NCBI GenBank assembly: GCA_033852115.1
Contig: JAWSVE010000001.1
Location: 558,001-622,000 of the forward strand
Source of the DNA: JAWSVE01 sp033852115
GTDB taxonomy: Bacteria; Pseudomonadota; Gammaproteobacteria; Pseudomonadales; Cellvibrionaceae
DNA length: 64,000 nucleotides
Reading direction: 5' to 3'
This document shows positions 26,718 to 37,232 of this stretch, one piece after another. Numbering within the stretch: the stretch's first letter is position 1; each line of letters starts with the position of its first letter. The translations under genes were made by a program, and so were the position numbers. The notes under the pieces were generated by a model. The model saw nothing but the letters and a program-made list of their open reading frames with translations, had not been told where the DNA came from and searched no databases.

Positions 26718-27317
26718 ATGAAACACAGAATCACCCAGTCAGCTCAACGGCACATGGAAAGAAACCACTCGCATCATGCCCAGGCCAACGTAATAAACCC
26801 AGCCTGGCAAATGTCGATCACATTCGCCATGGCATTCACCATCGCGTGCATACTTTCATTCTTAATGACCCACAGTGCGTCGGCCGAATCGGTCCCTGCT
26901 CAACCGGTGCTCGAAAGCCCTTTTATCCCAGATGACAACGAGTTTTTCACAGGCAAAAAGGGCACAAAAGGTAACTGGCTGACAAGTAAAGCGCGCTCTC
27001 TCGATAACACTGAATTATTACAAACAGCCAACAATTTGCGGATCAATGAGATGTCTGCTGGCCAACGTATGCATAACTACTATTGGATTCAGGGCGGCAG
27101 CGACAAATTGACCTCTGGTAAATCCGCCTCAAAATACCTTTTGCAATCCTTTGCCAAGGCCTACTGGAATTACCTGCGCGAAACTGAGTTTAATGGCCTA
27201 GCAATTATTCCTGATGCTGATGGTGCTGGCTCAATCAAGATTAACCGTCGCGATATTGATTACAAACTGCGTGTGTCGGCGGATCGCGTTAAGCTGATGG
27301 TAAAACTCGATTTCTAG
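26718..27317 (+). CDS. Hypothetical exported protein
   Basis: 199 residues, family not recognised. A long polar, His-rich N-terminus (1-28) precedes a hydrophobic stretch (about 32-52) ending in HSASAE, which looks like a signal peptide or anchor with a good cleavage site after ASA. The mature part is a soluble alpha/beta-looking domain with ASKYLLQSFAKAYWNYLRET and a basic C-terminal end. Very strong ribosome site (AGAGGAGG) nine bases before the ATG. A terminator follows directly. Function unknown. Confidence 0.75.
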   Translation: MKHRITQSAQRHMERNHSHHAQANVINPAWQMSITFAMAFTIACILSFLMTHSASAESVPAQPVLESPFIPDDNEFFTGKKGTKGNWLTSKARSLDNTELLQTANNLRINEMSAGQRMHNYYWIQGGSDKLTSGKSASKYLLQSFAKAYWNYLRETEFNGLAIIPDADGAGSIKINRRDIDYKLRVSADRVKLMVKLDF

Positions 27318-27333
27318 CCACAGTCTTCTGTAC

Positions 27334-27361
27334 AATCACGCCTTTTCAGCGTGATTTTTTT
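27334..27361 (+). terminator. Rho-independent terminator abutting the next start codon
   Basis: AATCACGC/GCGTGATT (27334-27341, 27349-27356) with a 7-base loop and a run of seven T. The last T is directly followed by the ATG of the RDD-family gene, leaving no ribosome site there. Confidence 0.85.
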
Positions 27362-27889
27362 ATGGGCAACCACTCAGATACCTCCCCCTCCTTCAGCCAC
27401 TCCCCTAGTTCGAGTCCACAGCCGGTCAGCATCGCAGGCCCCTTTCGACGAATCGCCGCGCTGGGGTACGATCTATTACTTCTCGGTGGAATTAGTCTCA
27501 TTTATGGCGCCGTTGCACTGGCCATAGGTAAAGCCGTTGGCGTACCTGTCGAGCAAGCGCAACAACCTTTACTGTTTTCCATTGCGGTACAGTTAGGTTG
27601 GGCTGGCGTTATTGCCAGCTTTTATTGCTACTTTTGGGTTCATGGTGGACAAACCTTGGGCATGCGCGCATGGCGGCTGCGTTTAGTCACACCGGAAGGG
27701 CAACCCGTGAGGACCATTCAAGCCGCCAAACGCTGTGCCATCAGCCCATTTGGCGTACTTCTAGGGGGAATTGGATACTGGTGGTGCTGGCTGAATAGTG
27801 AAAGAAAAGCTCTCCACGATTTGCTTAGCGACACAACGGTTGTGTGTTTACCGAAACCCGAAAAAAAAACGACAACGCCTTCAACCTAA
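27362..27889 (+). CDS. RDD family membrane protein
   Basis: 175 residues with the RDD signature: FRRIAALGYDLLLLGG (Arg and the two Asp-like positions of the first helix), a second and third helix, and GQTLGMRAWRLRLV. The RDD family is poorly characterised; members act as small membrane transporters or helpers. The Ser/Pro-rich N-terminus and Thr-rich C-terminus are polar tails. No Shine-Dalgarno sequence: the start codon is preceded by the T tract of a terminator. The true start may lie further in, or expression may depend on the hairpin. It overlaps lptG end to end by four bases (convergent). Confidence 0.85.
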   Translation: MGNHSDTSPSFSHSPSSSPQPVSIAGPFRRIAALGYDLLLLGGISLIYGAVALAIGKAVGVPVEQAQQPLLFSIAVQLGWAGVIASFYCYFWVHGGQTLGMRAWRLRLVTPEGQPVRTIQAAKRCAISPFGVLLGGIGYWWCWLNSERKALHDLLSDTTVVCLPKPEKKTTTPST

Positions 27890-28980
27890 CGCGAGCGTAA
27901 CATCCACAAACCAATAGACGCTGAAAACATAATTGGAATGGCAACCGCAATAAGCGCTGAGAAGCCGAAAACGAGGCTCGATGCGGCAGCAAAGTCCTGC
28001 AGCACAGTGAACACAATCCCAACTGTCACCGCAATGGTTAGACGGAAACCCATCGTCGATTCACGCAGCGAACCAAAAATAAACGAGATGCCCACCAGCG
28101 CCAAGCCGACTACCACTAACGGCTGAGAAATTTTTTGCCAAAAAGTCAGCCACAACTCATTGCTTTCTAATCCCTGCGCATCTCGATCTCGTGCATACCG
28201 ATAAAGGCTTCGGATCGATAACGCTTCAACCGGCAGCACTAAATCGTTTAGCAGCGTCGGCGTTAACTGCGTTTCCCAATGACGCGAAGTGAACCGCTGT
28301 TGTTCAACATAGGGCAATGCATCGTTCAATTCAGTGGATGTGGATTCCGGAAATACAAATCGGCTATCACGACCTTCTTCCAAGCGCCAACCGTCGGCAT
28401 AGTAGGTGGCCTCCTTAGCAAAACTGCTAGACAACAAGCGCTTGCGATCCTCTGCAAATTGATAGGTTGTGACACCGTACAGTTTGCGGTTTAACCCACT
28501 AAAAAACTGGAATGCGTTGTTATCCAAATACCAAACACCCACCTCAGAGTCTAGCGCCCGATTATCCGCTGTGGCCGACGCTTTGACACCTTCGGCCAAC
28601 TGGGTAGTAAGCGGAGTGACATATTCACCCCAAAGTACGCCGAGAAAGGTCAGAGCCAAAATAGGCCGCATCGCAATCCAAACTACCCGCCGCCCACTAA
28701 CGCCCGCTGCGCGGACAATAACCAGCTCATTTGCATTAGCATGTTGCCCCAGACCGATGACACAACCGAGAAACGCGGCAAAGGTAAGGTTTTCATAGAT
28801 TGCTCCAGGTATAAGCCAAAGGGAATGAACAAATACATTGGAAAGAGTGTATGCATCGTCAAGGTTTCGAAGCTCGGAAACTAAGATCGAGAGATAATGC
28901 AAAAAAACTAAAATACAGAGGGTTCCCAGTGTCGCGAATAATACCGTGCGACCCAGGTAACGGTTGAGGCGCCTTAGCAT
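27886..28980 (-). CDS. lptG: Lipopolysaccharide export permease LptG
   Basis: Inner-membrane half of the LptB2FG ABC transporter that extracts LPS and passes it to LptC. 364 residues: three N-terminal helices, a periplasmic beta-jellyroll (about 130-265) and three C-terminal helices, with NELVIVRAAGVSGRR as the coupling-helix region. The start overlaps the lptF stop (TGATG); a GTG one codon upstream is also possible. The lptF-lptG order and coupling are standard in gammaproteobacteria. Confidence 0.95.
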   Translation of the reverse strand: MLRRLNRYLGRTVLFATLGTLCILVFLHYLSILVSELRNLDDAYTLSNVFVHSLWLIPGAIYENLTFAAFLGCVIGLGQHANANELVIVRAAGVSGRRVVWIAMRPILALTFLGVLWGEYVTPLTTQLAEGVKASATADNRALDSEVGVWYLDNNAFQFFSGLNRKLYGVTTYQFAEDRKRLLSSSFAKEATYYADGWRLEEGRDSRFVFPESTSTELNDALPYVEQQRFTSRHWETQLTPTLLNDLVLPVEALSIRSLYRYARDRDAQGLESNELWLTFWQKISQPLVVVGLALVGISFIFGSLRESTMGFRLTIAVTVGIVFTVLQDFAAASSLVFGFSALIAVAIPIMFSASIGLWMLRSR

Positions 28981-30122
28981 CACTGTGCGTCCCCTTTCTC
29001 TTTATTCACGGCTGACTTTAACGGGCTTCGTAATTTACCGCGAGGCTGCCCATTGTTATGCCACAAAAGGCCGCAAGCAACTGTAATAAAAATAGCGTGG
29101 ACCCACCATAAACCAAACGACACCGGAATCTTTTTTTCCTCTAGCCAACCCCGACCGGCAATCAATAGCGCCGGATAAAACATAAAAATAAAAAAGGCAG
29201 GCACTAATTTGGAAAAACGGCCTTGCCTTGGATTGGTATGACTGAGAGGCACCGCAATAAGCGTCGCCACTAGCACCATAATGGGTAAAGCCAATCGCCA
29301 ATGTAGCTCGGCTTTGAAAGCAGGATGACTAATTTCTAACAATTCGCGTACGGTGACATTCTCAACACGAATACGGTTACTCTTTTTAACTTCGCGCTGC
29401 GGCAAATAATATCCATAACGATCAAATTTTAGCTGCCGATAATTGGCTTTACCGGGTGTCCCTATGTATTGATAACCGTCTTTTAGCAACAAATAGCGAC
29501 GGCCTGAATCGGGGTCAAACCATTCCTCCGCTGTGTCTGAAACGAGCACCGATAACGGCTGGCCATCATCAACATCACTAGAGGTCATTTCTGCGATAAA
29601 CACTTTTTGCATTTGTGTTTTATCGTCGTTAAAACTTTTGAAGTACACCGTTGCACTGTTACCACTCAGCGCTTGAAAACGGTTGGGAGATAAAATATCG
29701 AGCTCACTTCGACTGGCTTGCTGCAAACGAATCGCTTCCACTTGTCGCAGTGAATAAGGCCCAAGAAAGAGTGAAATAGTCCCAACGATTATGGCTATCA
29801 ACGACGCTGGCACCATCACGTAAGCAAGAATTCGTCGCTTACTGACACCGCAACCCGACAAAACAGCCATCTCGTTATCAACATACAAACGCCCGAGTGC
29901 CACGAAAATGCCGAGAAAAAAACCTACCGGTAAAATCAGCGATAAGAATTCAGGGATACGATAACCAATAATCGTAAAGATCGCGCTTGATGCCAGTTCG
30001 CCTCGCCACGCTTCGTCCAAATACTGAGCGAATCGACGACCAAGCGAAAATACCAGCCAGGCGCAACTAATAACAACAGTGGTGGTTAAAATTTCTCGCG
30101 ATAGATAACGAAGAATAATCAC
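28980..30122 (-). CDS. lptF: Lipopolysaccharide export permease LptF
   Basis: Partner of LptG in the LPS exporter (380 residues). Seen: RYLSREILTTT N-terminus typical of LptF, NEMAVLSGCGVSKRR coupling segment, a periplasmic jellyroll in the middle, and C-terminal helices with ALPIMVLVATLIAVPLSHTNPRQGRFSKL. GTG start; no ATG is available near it. Divergent from pepA, an arrangement common in gammaproteobacteria. Confidence 0.95.
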   Translation of the reverse strand: MIILRYLSREILTTTVVISCAWLVFSLGRRFAQYLDEAWRGELASSAIFTIIGYRIPEFLSLILPVGFFLGIFVALGRLYVDNEMAVLSGCGVSKRRILAYVMVPASLIAIIVGTISLFLGPYSLRQVEAIRLQQASRSELDILSPNRFQALSGNSATVYFKSFNDDKTQMQKVFIAEMTSSDVDDGQPLSVLVSDTAEEWFDPDSGRRYLLLKDGYQYIGTPGKANYRQLKFDRYGYYLPQREVKKSNRIRVENVTVRELLEISHPAFKAELHWRLALPIMVLVATLIAVPLSHTNPRQGRFSKLVPAFFIFMFYPALLIAGRGWLEEKKIPVSFGLWWVHAIFITVACGLLWHNNGQPRGKLRSPLKSAVNKEKGDAQ

Positions 30123-30341
30123 TGGGAATAGAGCCTAATTCGGTCGTCAACCGACTGAGTTGTTATAATGAAGAGTATCAACGCTGCCCCTTTTGCCCTG
30201 CGTTGTTCATAGCGTACACTATGACGCCGACAACACACCGCAAAATCAAAGCGTTCGCATTATACCTGTGGGACATCACGAATCCCATGTTTGTTACGAC
30301 GAACCTTAATCGCATTCCGGCTACCTAAGATAGGAAACCCT

Positions 30342-31841
30342 ATGAAGTTCACGATCGCCAGTAGTTCTAGCGCCAACCTTACAGTAACAACCGCCAAAAG
30401 CAGCTGCGTAGTGCTGCCGATTTTCGAAAAAGGCAAACTAGCCAACAGTACAAGCGAATTCGATAAAGCCAGCGGCGGCTTGGTTCAGAAATTGATCAAA
30501 TCAGGGGATATCAAAGGCAAAAATGCCGAATGTACGCTACTTCACCACCCTGCCGGGATGAAAGCCGAGCGAGTCATATTATTGGGGCTTGGCGATCAAA
30601 AAGGCAGCAGCATTAGCAACCTCCGCAAAGCTCTCCAGGCGCTCTTTGCTTGTATCAACAAAACCGCCAGCAAATCAGTGCATTTATACTTTTCAGAGAT
30701 CACAGTCGAAGGCAAAGAGCCTGAATGGGTTGCAGAGCAGGCCATTTTAGCGGCAGCTGGCAGCACCTATAGCTATCAAGAAACGAAAAGCAAAAAGACG
30801 CCAGCCCCGAGCTTTAAACAATTCACCTTGGTCTGTGATGGAAAAGTCAGCGCCGCGATCAAAGCCAGCGTCGCTCAAGCCGCAGCGACTGCTGAAGGCG
30901 TCGCCGCAGCGAAAGAGTTAGGTAACCTACCGGGCAATATTTGCACGCCGTCCTACATAGCCAAGCAAGCCAAAGCCCTCGCCCGCAAGTCTTCGTCACT
31001 CTCGGTCAATGTCCTCAGCGAAAAGCAAATGGCTGACCTTGGTATGGGTTCATTGTTAAGTGTCTCGGCGGGCAGTAAAGAACCCGCGCAACTTATCGTG
31101 ATGAATTACCAGGGCGGCGCAAAATCTAAAGCACCGACCGTCCTCGTTGGCAAAGGCATTACCTTTGATACGGGCGGTATAAGTCTGAAGCCAGGTGCAG
31201 GCATGGATGAAATGAAGTTCGACATGTGTGGCGCTGCCAGCGTGATGGGTGTGATAACGGCACTCACCGAATTAAAACCGAAAATCAATGTTATTGGCGT
31301 TATCGCCGCCGCTGAGAATATGCCTAGTGGTAAAGCGACTAAGCCTGGCGATATCGTTACGTCAATGGCGGGCAAAACCATTGAAATTCTCAACACTGAT
31401 GCGGAAGGCCGTTTAGTATTGTGTGATGCGCTCACCTACGTTGAACGCTTCAAACCTGCTGCGGTTATCGATATCGCAACACTCACCGGTGCTTGCGTCG
31501 TGGCACTGGGTGCTCATGCCAGCGGTTTATACAGCAACCGAGATGAACTCGCGGCAAAGCTGCTGAGTGCAGGCGAGAGTGCCGGCGACCGGGCATGGCA
31601 TATGCCGTTATGGGATGAATACAAAGAGCAGCTTTCCAGCAATTTTGCTGACCTTGCCAATATTGGCGGCCCTGGCGGCGGCAGCGTAACGGCGGCCTGT
31701 TTCCTGTCTCACTTTACTGAAAGTTACCCCTGGGCCCACTTAGACATCGCGGGTACCGCGTGGCTAAGCGGCAATGCCAAAGGTGCAACCGGTCGGCCGG
31801 TGCCGCTGTTAATGAATTACCTCATTAACAATGCCAAGTAA
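30342..31841 (+). CDS. pepA: Cytosol (leucyl) aminopeptidase PepA
   Basis: Hexameric two-metal M17 aminopeptidase (499 residues), also a DNA-binding protein in some relatives. Seen: GKGITFDTGGISLKPGAGMDEMKFDMCG with metal ligands Lys and Asp and the catalytic lysine, and the signature NTDAEGRLVLCDAL with further ligands and the catalytic Arg. The frame extends 17 codons upstream, but ATG 30342 has AGGAAA before it and gives the standard N-terminus. Followed by holC after 23 bases. Confidence 0.96.
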   Translation: MKFTIASSSSANLTVTTAKSSCVVLPIFEKGKLANSTSEFDKASGGLVQKLIKSGDIKGKNAECTLLHHPAGMKAERVILLGLGDQKGSSISNLRKALQALFACINKTASKSVHLYFSEITVEGKEPEWVAEQAILAAAGSTYSYQETKSKKTPAPSFKQFTLVCDGKVSAAIKASVAQAAATAEGVAAAKELGNLPGNICTPSYIAKQAKALARKSSSLSVNVLSEKQMADLGMGSLLSVSAGSKEPAQLIVMNYQGGAKSKAPTVLVGKGITFDTGGISLKPGAGMDEMKFDMCGAASVMGVITALTELKPKINVIGVIAAAENMPSGKATKPGDIVTSMAGKTIEILNTDAEGRLVLCDALTYVERFKPAAVIDIATLTGACVVALGAHASGLYSNRDELAAKLLSAGESAGDRAWHMPLWDEYKEQLSSNFADLANIGGPGGGSVTAACFLSHFTESYPWAHLDIAGTAWLSGNAKGATGRPVPLLMNYLINNAK

Positions 31842-31864
31842 CCTAGCCAGGTAAAGTCAGTATC

Positions 31865-32311
31865 GTGCCACAAGTTGATTTTTACGTACTACCAAGGGAA
31901 GAGCTTAGCGCCCGCCTTGAATTTGTTTGTCGCCTCGCCGAAAAACTCTTCAAGATGGGCAAGCCTACGCAAATAGCACTACCAGACCAAGACTCGGTCA
32001 AACAGCTCGACCAAATGCTGTGGGCATACCCTGCGGAAGCCTTTATCCCGCACAGTTGTGACACGCCTTCAAACAGCACACCCAATGCAATGGAGCTGAT
32101 TCATCTCAGCGTGGGAAGCACGCCGCGGTCTGATGCAGGGCAAGGCGTCTTAATTAATTTGTGCCCAAGCACGGTAGAGGCACCGGCTGCTTTTGAACGG
32201 CTGGTAGAAGTCGTCGTCAAAGCGCCGGAAGTGTTAACCGCAACGCGACAACACTTCAAAACTTACCGAGAACTTGGCTATTCGATACAATCCCACGATA
32301 TTGCCCATTAG
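31865..32311 (+). CDS. holC: DNA polymerase III chi subunit
   Basis: Chi subunit of the clamp-loader complex, linking it to SSB (148 residues). Seen: the N-terminal VDFYVLPREELSARLEFVCRLAEKLFKMG, LDQMLWAYPAEAFIPHS, and VLINLCPSTVEAPAAFERLVEVV, all characteristic of HolC. GTG start. The order pepA-holC-(acidic protein)-valS matches Pseudomonas. Confidence 0.93.
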   Translation: MPQVDFYVLPREELSARLEFVCRLAEKLFKMGKPTQIALPDQDSVKQLDQMLWAYPAEAFIPHSCDTPSNSTPNAMELIHLSVGSTPRSDAGQGVLINLCPSTVEAPAAFERLVEVVVKAPEVLTATRQHFKTYRELGYSIQSHDIAH

Positions 32312-32359
32312 CAAGGCATTTCATCACACTATGATCACGTTAGCAGCTAGGGTTCATTG

Positions 32360-33622
<1,263 letters not shown>

Positions 33623-33803
33623 GCAAACTGCCAGCACCGCCTATTCGGGCTCCGGACTAGGAGCCCCGCCTCTGCCAAGGTATAATCCGCGGCTTATTTT
33701 TGATCGACCAAACGTCACCACATTCATTAGCGACGCCAGACCTGATTCCAGTGTTTCGGCCGTCCTAGCAACCAGATACATAGCAACCAGATAAGTTTTT
33801 CGC

Positions 33804-36566
33804 ATGGATAAAACCTACACGCCCCAAAATATCGAAACCAAGTGGTACCAGACCTGGGAAGACAACGGCTACTTCGCGCCCTCCGGCGAAGGCGAGTCCT
33901 ACTGCATCATGATCCCCCCGCCCAATGTCACCGGCAGTTTGCACATGGGGCACGGCTTCCAAGACTCGATCATGGATGCTCTGATTCGCTATCAACGCAT
34001 GCAGGGAAAAAATACCTTGTGGCAAGTGGGTACCGACCACGCCGGTATCGCCACGCAAATGGTGGTCGAACGCCAACTCGATGCGCAAGGCGTATCCCGC
34101 CACGATTTGGGCCGCGAAAAATTCATCGAAAAAGTATGGGAATGGAAACAAGAATCCGGCGGTAACATCACTCGCCAATTACGTCGCCTGGGTGCGTCCA
34201 CCGACTGGAGCCGTGAACGCTTCACCATGGACGACGGCTTCTACAAAGCAGTGCAAGAAGTCTTTATTCGCCTCTACGAAGACGACTTGATTTACCGCGG
34301 CGAACGCCTAGTGAACTGGGACCCGAAACTCCACACGGCCATATCCGATTTGGAAGTAGTGTCCGAAGAAGAACAAGGCAACATGTGGCACTTCCGCTAC
34401 CCACTGGCTGATGGCAGCGGTCACTTGGTTGTTGCTACCACCCGCCCCGAAACCATGCTCGGCGATACGGCGGTAGCAGTTCACCCCGAAGACGAGCGCT
34501 ACAAGGCACTGATCGGCAAATTCATTAAATTGCCATTAACCGAACGCGAAATTCCCATTATTGCCGACGACTATGTTGACAAAGATTTCGGTACCGGCTG
34601 CGTAAAAATCACCCCCGCCCACGACTTTAACGATTACGAGATGGGCCAGCGCCATAACTTGGCGATGATTAACATCTTCGATGCCGATGCCAACATCAAC
34701 AACAATGCACCAGAAAAATACCGCGGCATGGAACGCTTTGCCGCGCGTAAGCAAATCGTTGAAGATCTGGATGCACTGGGTTTACTCGACAAAATCGAAC
34801 CCCACACCTTAAAAATTCCACGCGGTGATCGCAGTGGCGTGGTGGTTGAACCTTACCTAACCCACCAATGGTATGTTAAAACCCAACCACTGGCCGAAGA
34901 AGCCATTAAAGCGGTGGAAGACGAACGCATTCAGTTCGTACCGAAAAATTACGAGAACATGTACTTCTCGTGGATGCGCGACATTCAAGACTGGTGTATC
35001 TCTCGTCAGCTTTGGTGGGGCCATCGCATTCCCGCGTGGTACGACAAAGCGGGCAACATTTATGTTGGTCGCAGTGAAGAAGACGTGCGCGAGAAACACA
35101 ACCTCGGCGCAGACGTCGAACTCAATCAAGACGAAGACGTTTTAGATACGTGGTTCTCCTCTGGCTTGTGGACCTTCGGTACCTTGGGCTGGCCAGAAGA
35201 AACCGACGCACTGAAAACCTTCCACCCCAGTGATGTATTGGTGACAGGTTTCGATATCATTTTCTTCTGGGTCGCGCGCATGATTATGCTGACCCTGCAC
35301 TTCCGCAAAGAAATTCCATTCCACACGGTTTACTGCACCGGCATGGTTCGCGACAGTCAAGGTCGCAAAATGTCGAAGTCGCAAGGTAACGTGCTCGACC
35401 CCATCGACATGATCGACGGTATCGATTTGGAATCGCTAGTATCGAAACGCACCGCCGGTATGCAAGTACCGCGCATGAAAGAAAAAATCGAAAAGCAAAC
35501 CCGCAAAGAATTTGCCGACGGTATCGCCGCCTACGGTACCGATGCGCTTCGCTATACATTTTATTCGTTAGCGTCGCGCAGCCGAGATATTAATTTCGAT
35601 GTCGGCCGTATCGAAGGCTTCCGCAACTTCTGTAACAAGATGTGGAATGCATCGTTGTTCACTTTAAGCAATTGCGAAGGCTACGACGCCAACGATAATT
35701 CCCCTGTTGAATTATCATTAGCAGACCGCTGGATTCATAGTGAATTACAACAAGCGATAAAAGCCGTGCGCGAAGGTATCGACACCTACCGCTTCGATAT
35801 CGCCAGCCAAGCGCTGTACGATTTTGTCTGGAATGAATTCTGTAGCTGGTATTTGGAATTATCTAAACCGGTACTGAACAGTGAAGACAGCACGCCTGCA
35901 CAAATTCGCGGCACCCAGCAAACGTTGATTAACACGCTGGAAACTATTATGCGTTTGGCGCACCCATTAATGCCATTCATTACCGAAGAGCTGTGGCAAC
36001 GCATTAAGCCAGTAGCGGGTGTTGAAGGCGAGACAGTCATGAAAGCCGCTTACCCGTTATGTGATGAAAGCGCTGTGGATCAACAAGCCATTGCCGATAT
36101 CCAATGGGTCAAAGAGTTTGTTACCGGCATTCGTAATATTCGCGGTGAAATGCAATTGTCGCCTGGCAAGTTGCTAACAGTGTTGTGTAAAGGCGCAAGT
36201 GAAGCCGATCAAGCGCGCGTGAATGGTAACCGTCAGTTTTTGAGTACGTTGGCGAATTTGGAGTCGATTGATTTCTTGGGTGCGGATGGTGAAGAGCCAT
36301 TAGCAGCAACGGCGCTAGTCGGTGAGATGGAGCTGTTGGTGCCCATGGCTGGGTTAATCGATGTGGCGGCTGAGAGTGCGCGCCTGCAAAAGGAAATCGA
36401 TAAGATTCAGAAGGAGCTGCACCGTATTGAAGGGAAGTTATCGAATAGTAAGTTTGTGGATAATGCGCCTGCGGAGGTTGTGGAGAAGGAGAAGGCTAAG
36501 GCACAGGACTATCGTAATTCGATGGAAAAGCTGTCGGCTCAATTAGAGAAGATGAAGGATCTTTAG
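33804..36566 (+). CDS. valS: Valyl-tRNA synthetase
   Basis: Class I aminoacyl-tRNA synthetase charging tRNA-Val (920 residues). Seen: PPPNVTGSLHMGHGF (HIGH motif variant HMGH), the editing domain with TTRPETMLGDTAVAVHP, GRKMSKSQGN (KMSKS), and the C-terminal coiled coil (AESARLQKEIDKIQKEL to the end). Codon use in the 5' two thirds is strongly biased to C-ending codons, as in highly expressed genes. A TATAAT at 33681-33686 may be the -10 of its own promoter; no good -35 was found. A GGGCTCC/GGAGCCC hairpin (33647-33666) without T run precedes it. Confidence 0.97.
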   Translation: MDKTYTPQNIETKWYQTWEDNGYFAPSGEGESYCIMIPPPNVTGSLHMGHGFQDSIMDALIRYQRMQGKNTLWQVGTDHAGIATQMVVERQLDAQGVSRHDLGREKFIEKVWEWKQESGGNITRQLRRLGASTDWSRERFTMDDGFYKAVQEVFIRLYEDDLIYRGERLVNWDPKLHTAISDLEVVSEEEQGNMWHFRYPLADGSGHLVVATTRPETMLGDTAVAVHPEDERYKALIGKFIKLPLTEREIPIIADDYVDKDFGTGCVKITPAHDFNDYEMGQRHNLAMINIFDADANINNNAPEKYRGMERFAARKQIVEDLDALGLLDKIEPHTLKIPRGDRSGVVVEPYLTHQWYVKTQPLAEEAIKAVEDERIQFVPKNYENMYFSWMRDIQDWCISRQLWWGHRIPAWYDKAGNIYVGRSEEDVREKHNLGADVELNQDEDVLDTWFSSGLWTFGTLGWPEETDALKTFHPSDVLVTGFDIIFFWVARMIMLTLHFRKEIPFHTVYCTGMVRDSQGRKMSKSQGNVLDPIDMIDGIDLESLVSKRTAGMQVPRMKEKIEKQTRKEFADGIAAYGTDALRYTFYSLASRSRDINFDVGRIEGFRNFCNKMWNASLFTLSNCEGYDANDNSPVELSLADRWIHSELQQAIKAVREGIDTYRFDIASQALYDFVWNEFCSWYLELSKPVLNSEDSTPAQIRGTQQTLINTLETIMRLAHPLMPFITEELWQRIKPVAGVEGETVMKAAYPLCDESAVDQQAIADIQWVKEFVTGIRNIRGEMQLSPGKLLTVLCKGASEADQARVNGNRQFLSTLANLESIDFLGADGEEPLAATALVGEMELLVPMAGLIDVAAESARLQKEIDKIQKELHRIEGKLSNSKFVDNAPAEVVEKEKAKAQDYRNSMEKLSAQLEKMKDL

Positions 36567-36595
36567 TTTTTTTGAGGTTTGGGTTTATAGAAGAA

Positions 36596-36619
36596 GGTCA
36601 GCAATCGCTGGCCTTTTTT
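36596..36619 (+). terminator. valS terminator
   Basis: GGTCAGC/GCTGGCC (36596-36602, 36607-36613, one G-T pair) with loop AATC, followed by six T. Confidence 0.9.
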
Positions 36620-37131
36620 GTGTTTGCTTGTTTTTTTGGGTTTGGGCTCAGTGGGTGCTGAAAGATTGGTGTTCTTAATCCGTTGGGCGTACCGGTGGGC
36701 ATTTCAAAAACGCAGTAAGCCATCCATTGGCAGATTTTTGTTCCCGAGGAAATCTGCACTTCCACCATCTTTGGCGGTCGCGCTCCCGAGAAACATTATT
36801 ACCAGGACGGTATGTATGCAGGTATTGCAGGAGCAAATACCTGCCCTGTTTCGAGGGTTTCGACAAGCCCCACCGGTACGTCCACCTCACTCCCTGCCAC
36901 GCTTTTTGGGGTGGGAGGTGGTGAGCGTTGCAGCGTATTAACTCTGTTAAACGCTGAACGCGATGAAGCACACCAAAGACGAGTTAGGTGCCAACCAATA
37001 CGTTAATCGCAGTTAAGGCAAGACCAAACCGCCTTTTTGAGTGAGAAAAGCTTATAAATCAGATAAATTGGAAACCCTGTAACGATAAATCGTTTATCGT
37101 TACAGGGTTTAAATAACACACAACAGTGTGT
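36620..37131. other. Gene-free stretch rich in inverted repeats, next to the cassette array
   Basis: About 510 bases with no convincing gene but five inverted repeats. GCAGATTT/AAATCTGC at 36730-36757. GCAGGTATT/AATACCTGC at 36818-36844. CAGCGTATTAAC/GTTAAACGCTG at 36931-36956, with one bulge. The 39-base palindrome at 37072-37110. ACACAC/GTGTGT at 37116-37131. None has a T tract. It fills the place where an integron would have attI and an integrase gene; no integrase reading frame is seen on either strand. Confidence 0.6.
37072..37110. repeat. Perfect 18-bp inverted repeat with 3-base loop
   Basis: Left arm AAACCCTGTAACGATAAA, loop TCG, right arm its exact reverse complement. No T run on either side, so it is not an ordinary terminator. 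It lies about 100 bases before the first cassette boundary. It could be an operator, a recombination or replication site, or a repeat-family member; the sequence alone does not tell. Confidence 0.85.
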
Positions 37132-37212
37132 AAGCTGTTGAAATTAAAGAATTAACGCGCGGGACTGCTGTAGATATCTCGTATATCCGTAACCCGCGCA
37201 ACATAAATTGTT

Positions 37213-37219
37213 GTTAAGC
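37213..37219 (+). other. First cassette boundary (core site GTTAAGC)
   Basis: GTTAAGC fits the integron core GTTRRRY exactly and is the exact reverse complement of GCTTAAC at the end of the first cassette (37632-37638). A GCGCGGG/CCCGCGC inverted repeat (37157-37199) lies upstream and TTAAC at 37152 mirrors the core. The spacing is not that of a normal attC, so the upstream side may be a degenerate attC or an attI relic. Confidence 0.6.
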
Positions 37220-37232
37220 ATCAGGAGAGAAC

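Noticed and set aside
36618..36971. Overlapping open frames on both strands after valS
   Set aside because: Products are low in hydrophobic-core pattern and match no family I know; the stretch is full of inverted repeats and has no ribosome site. Treated as gene-free.
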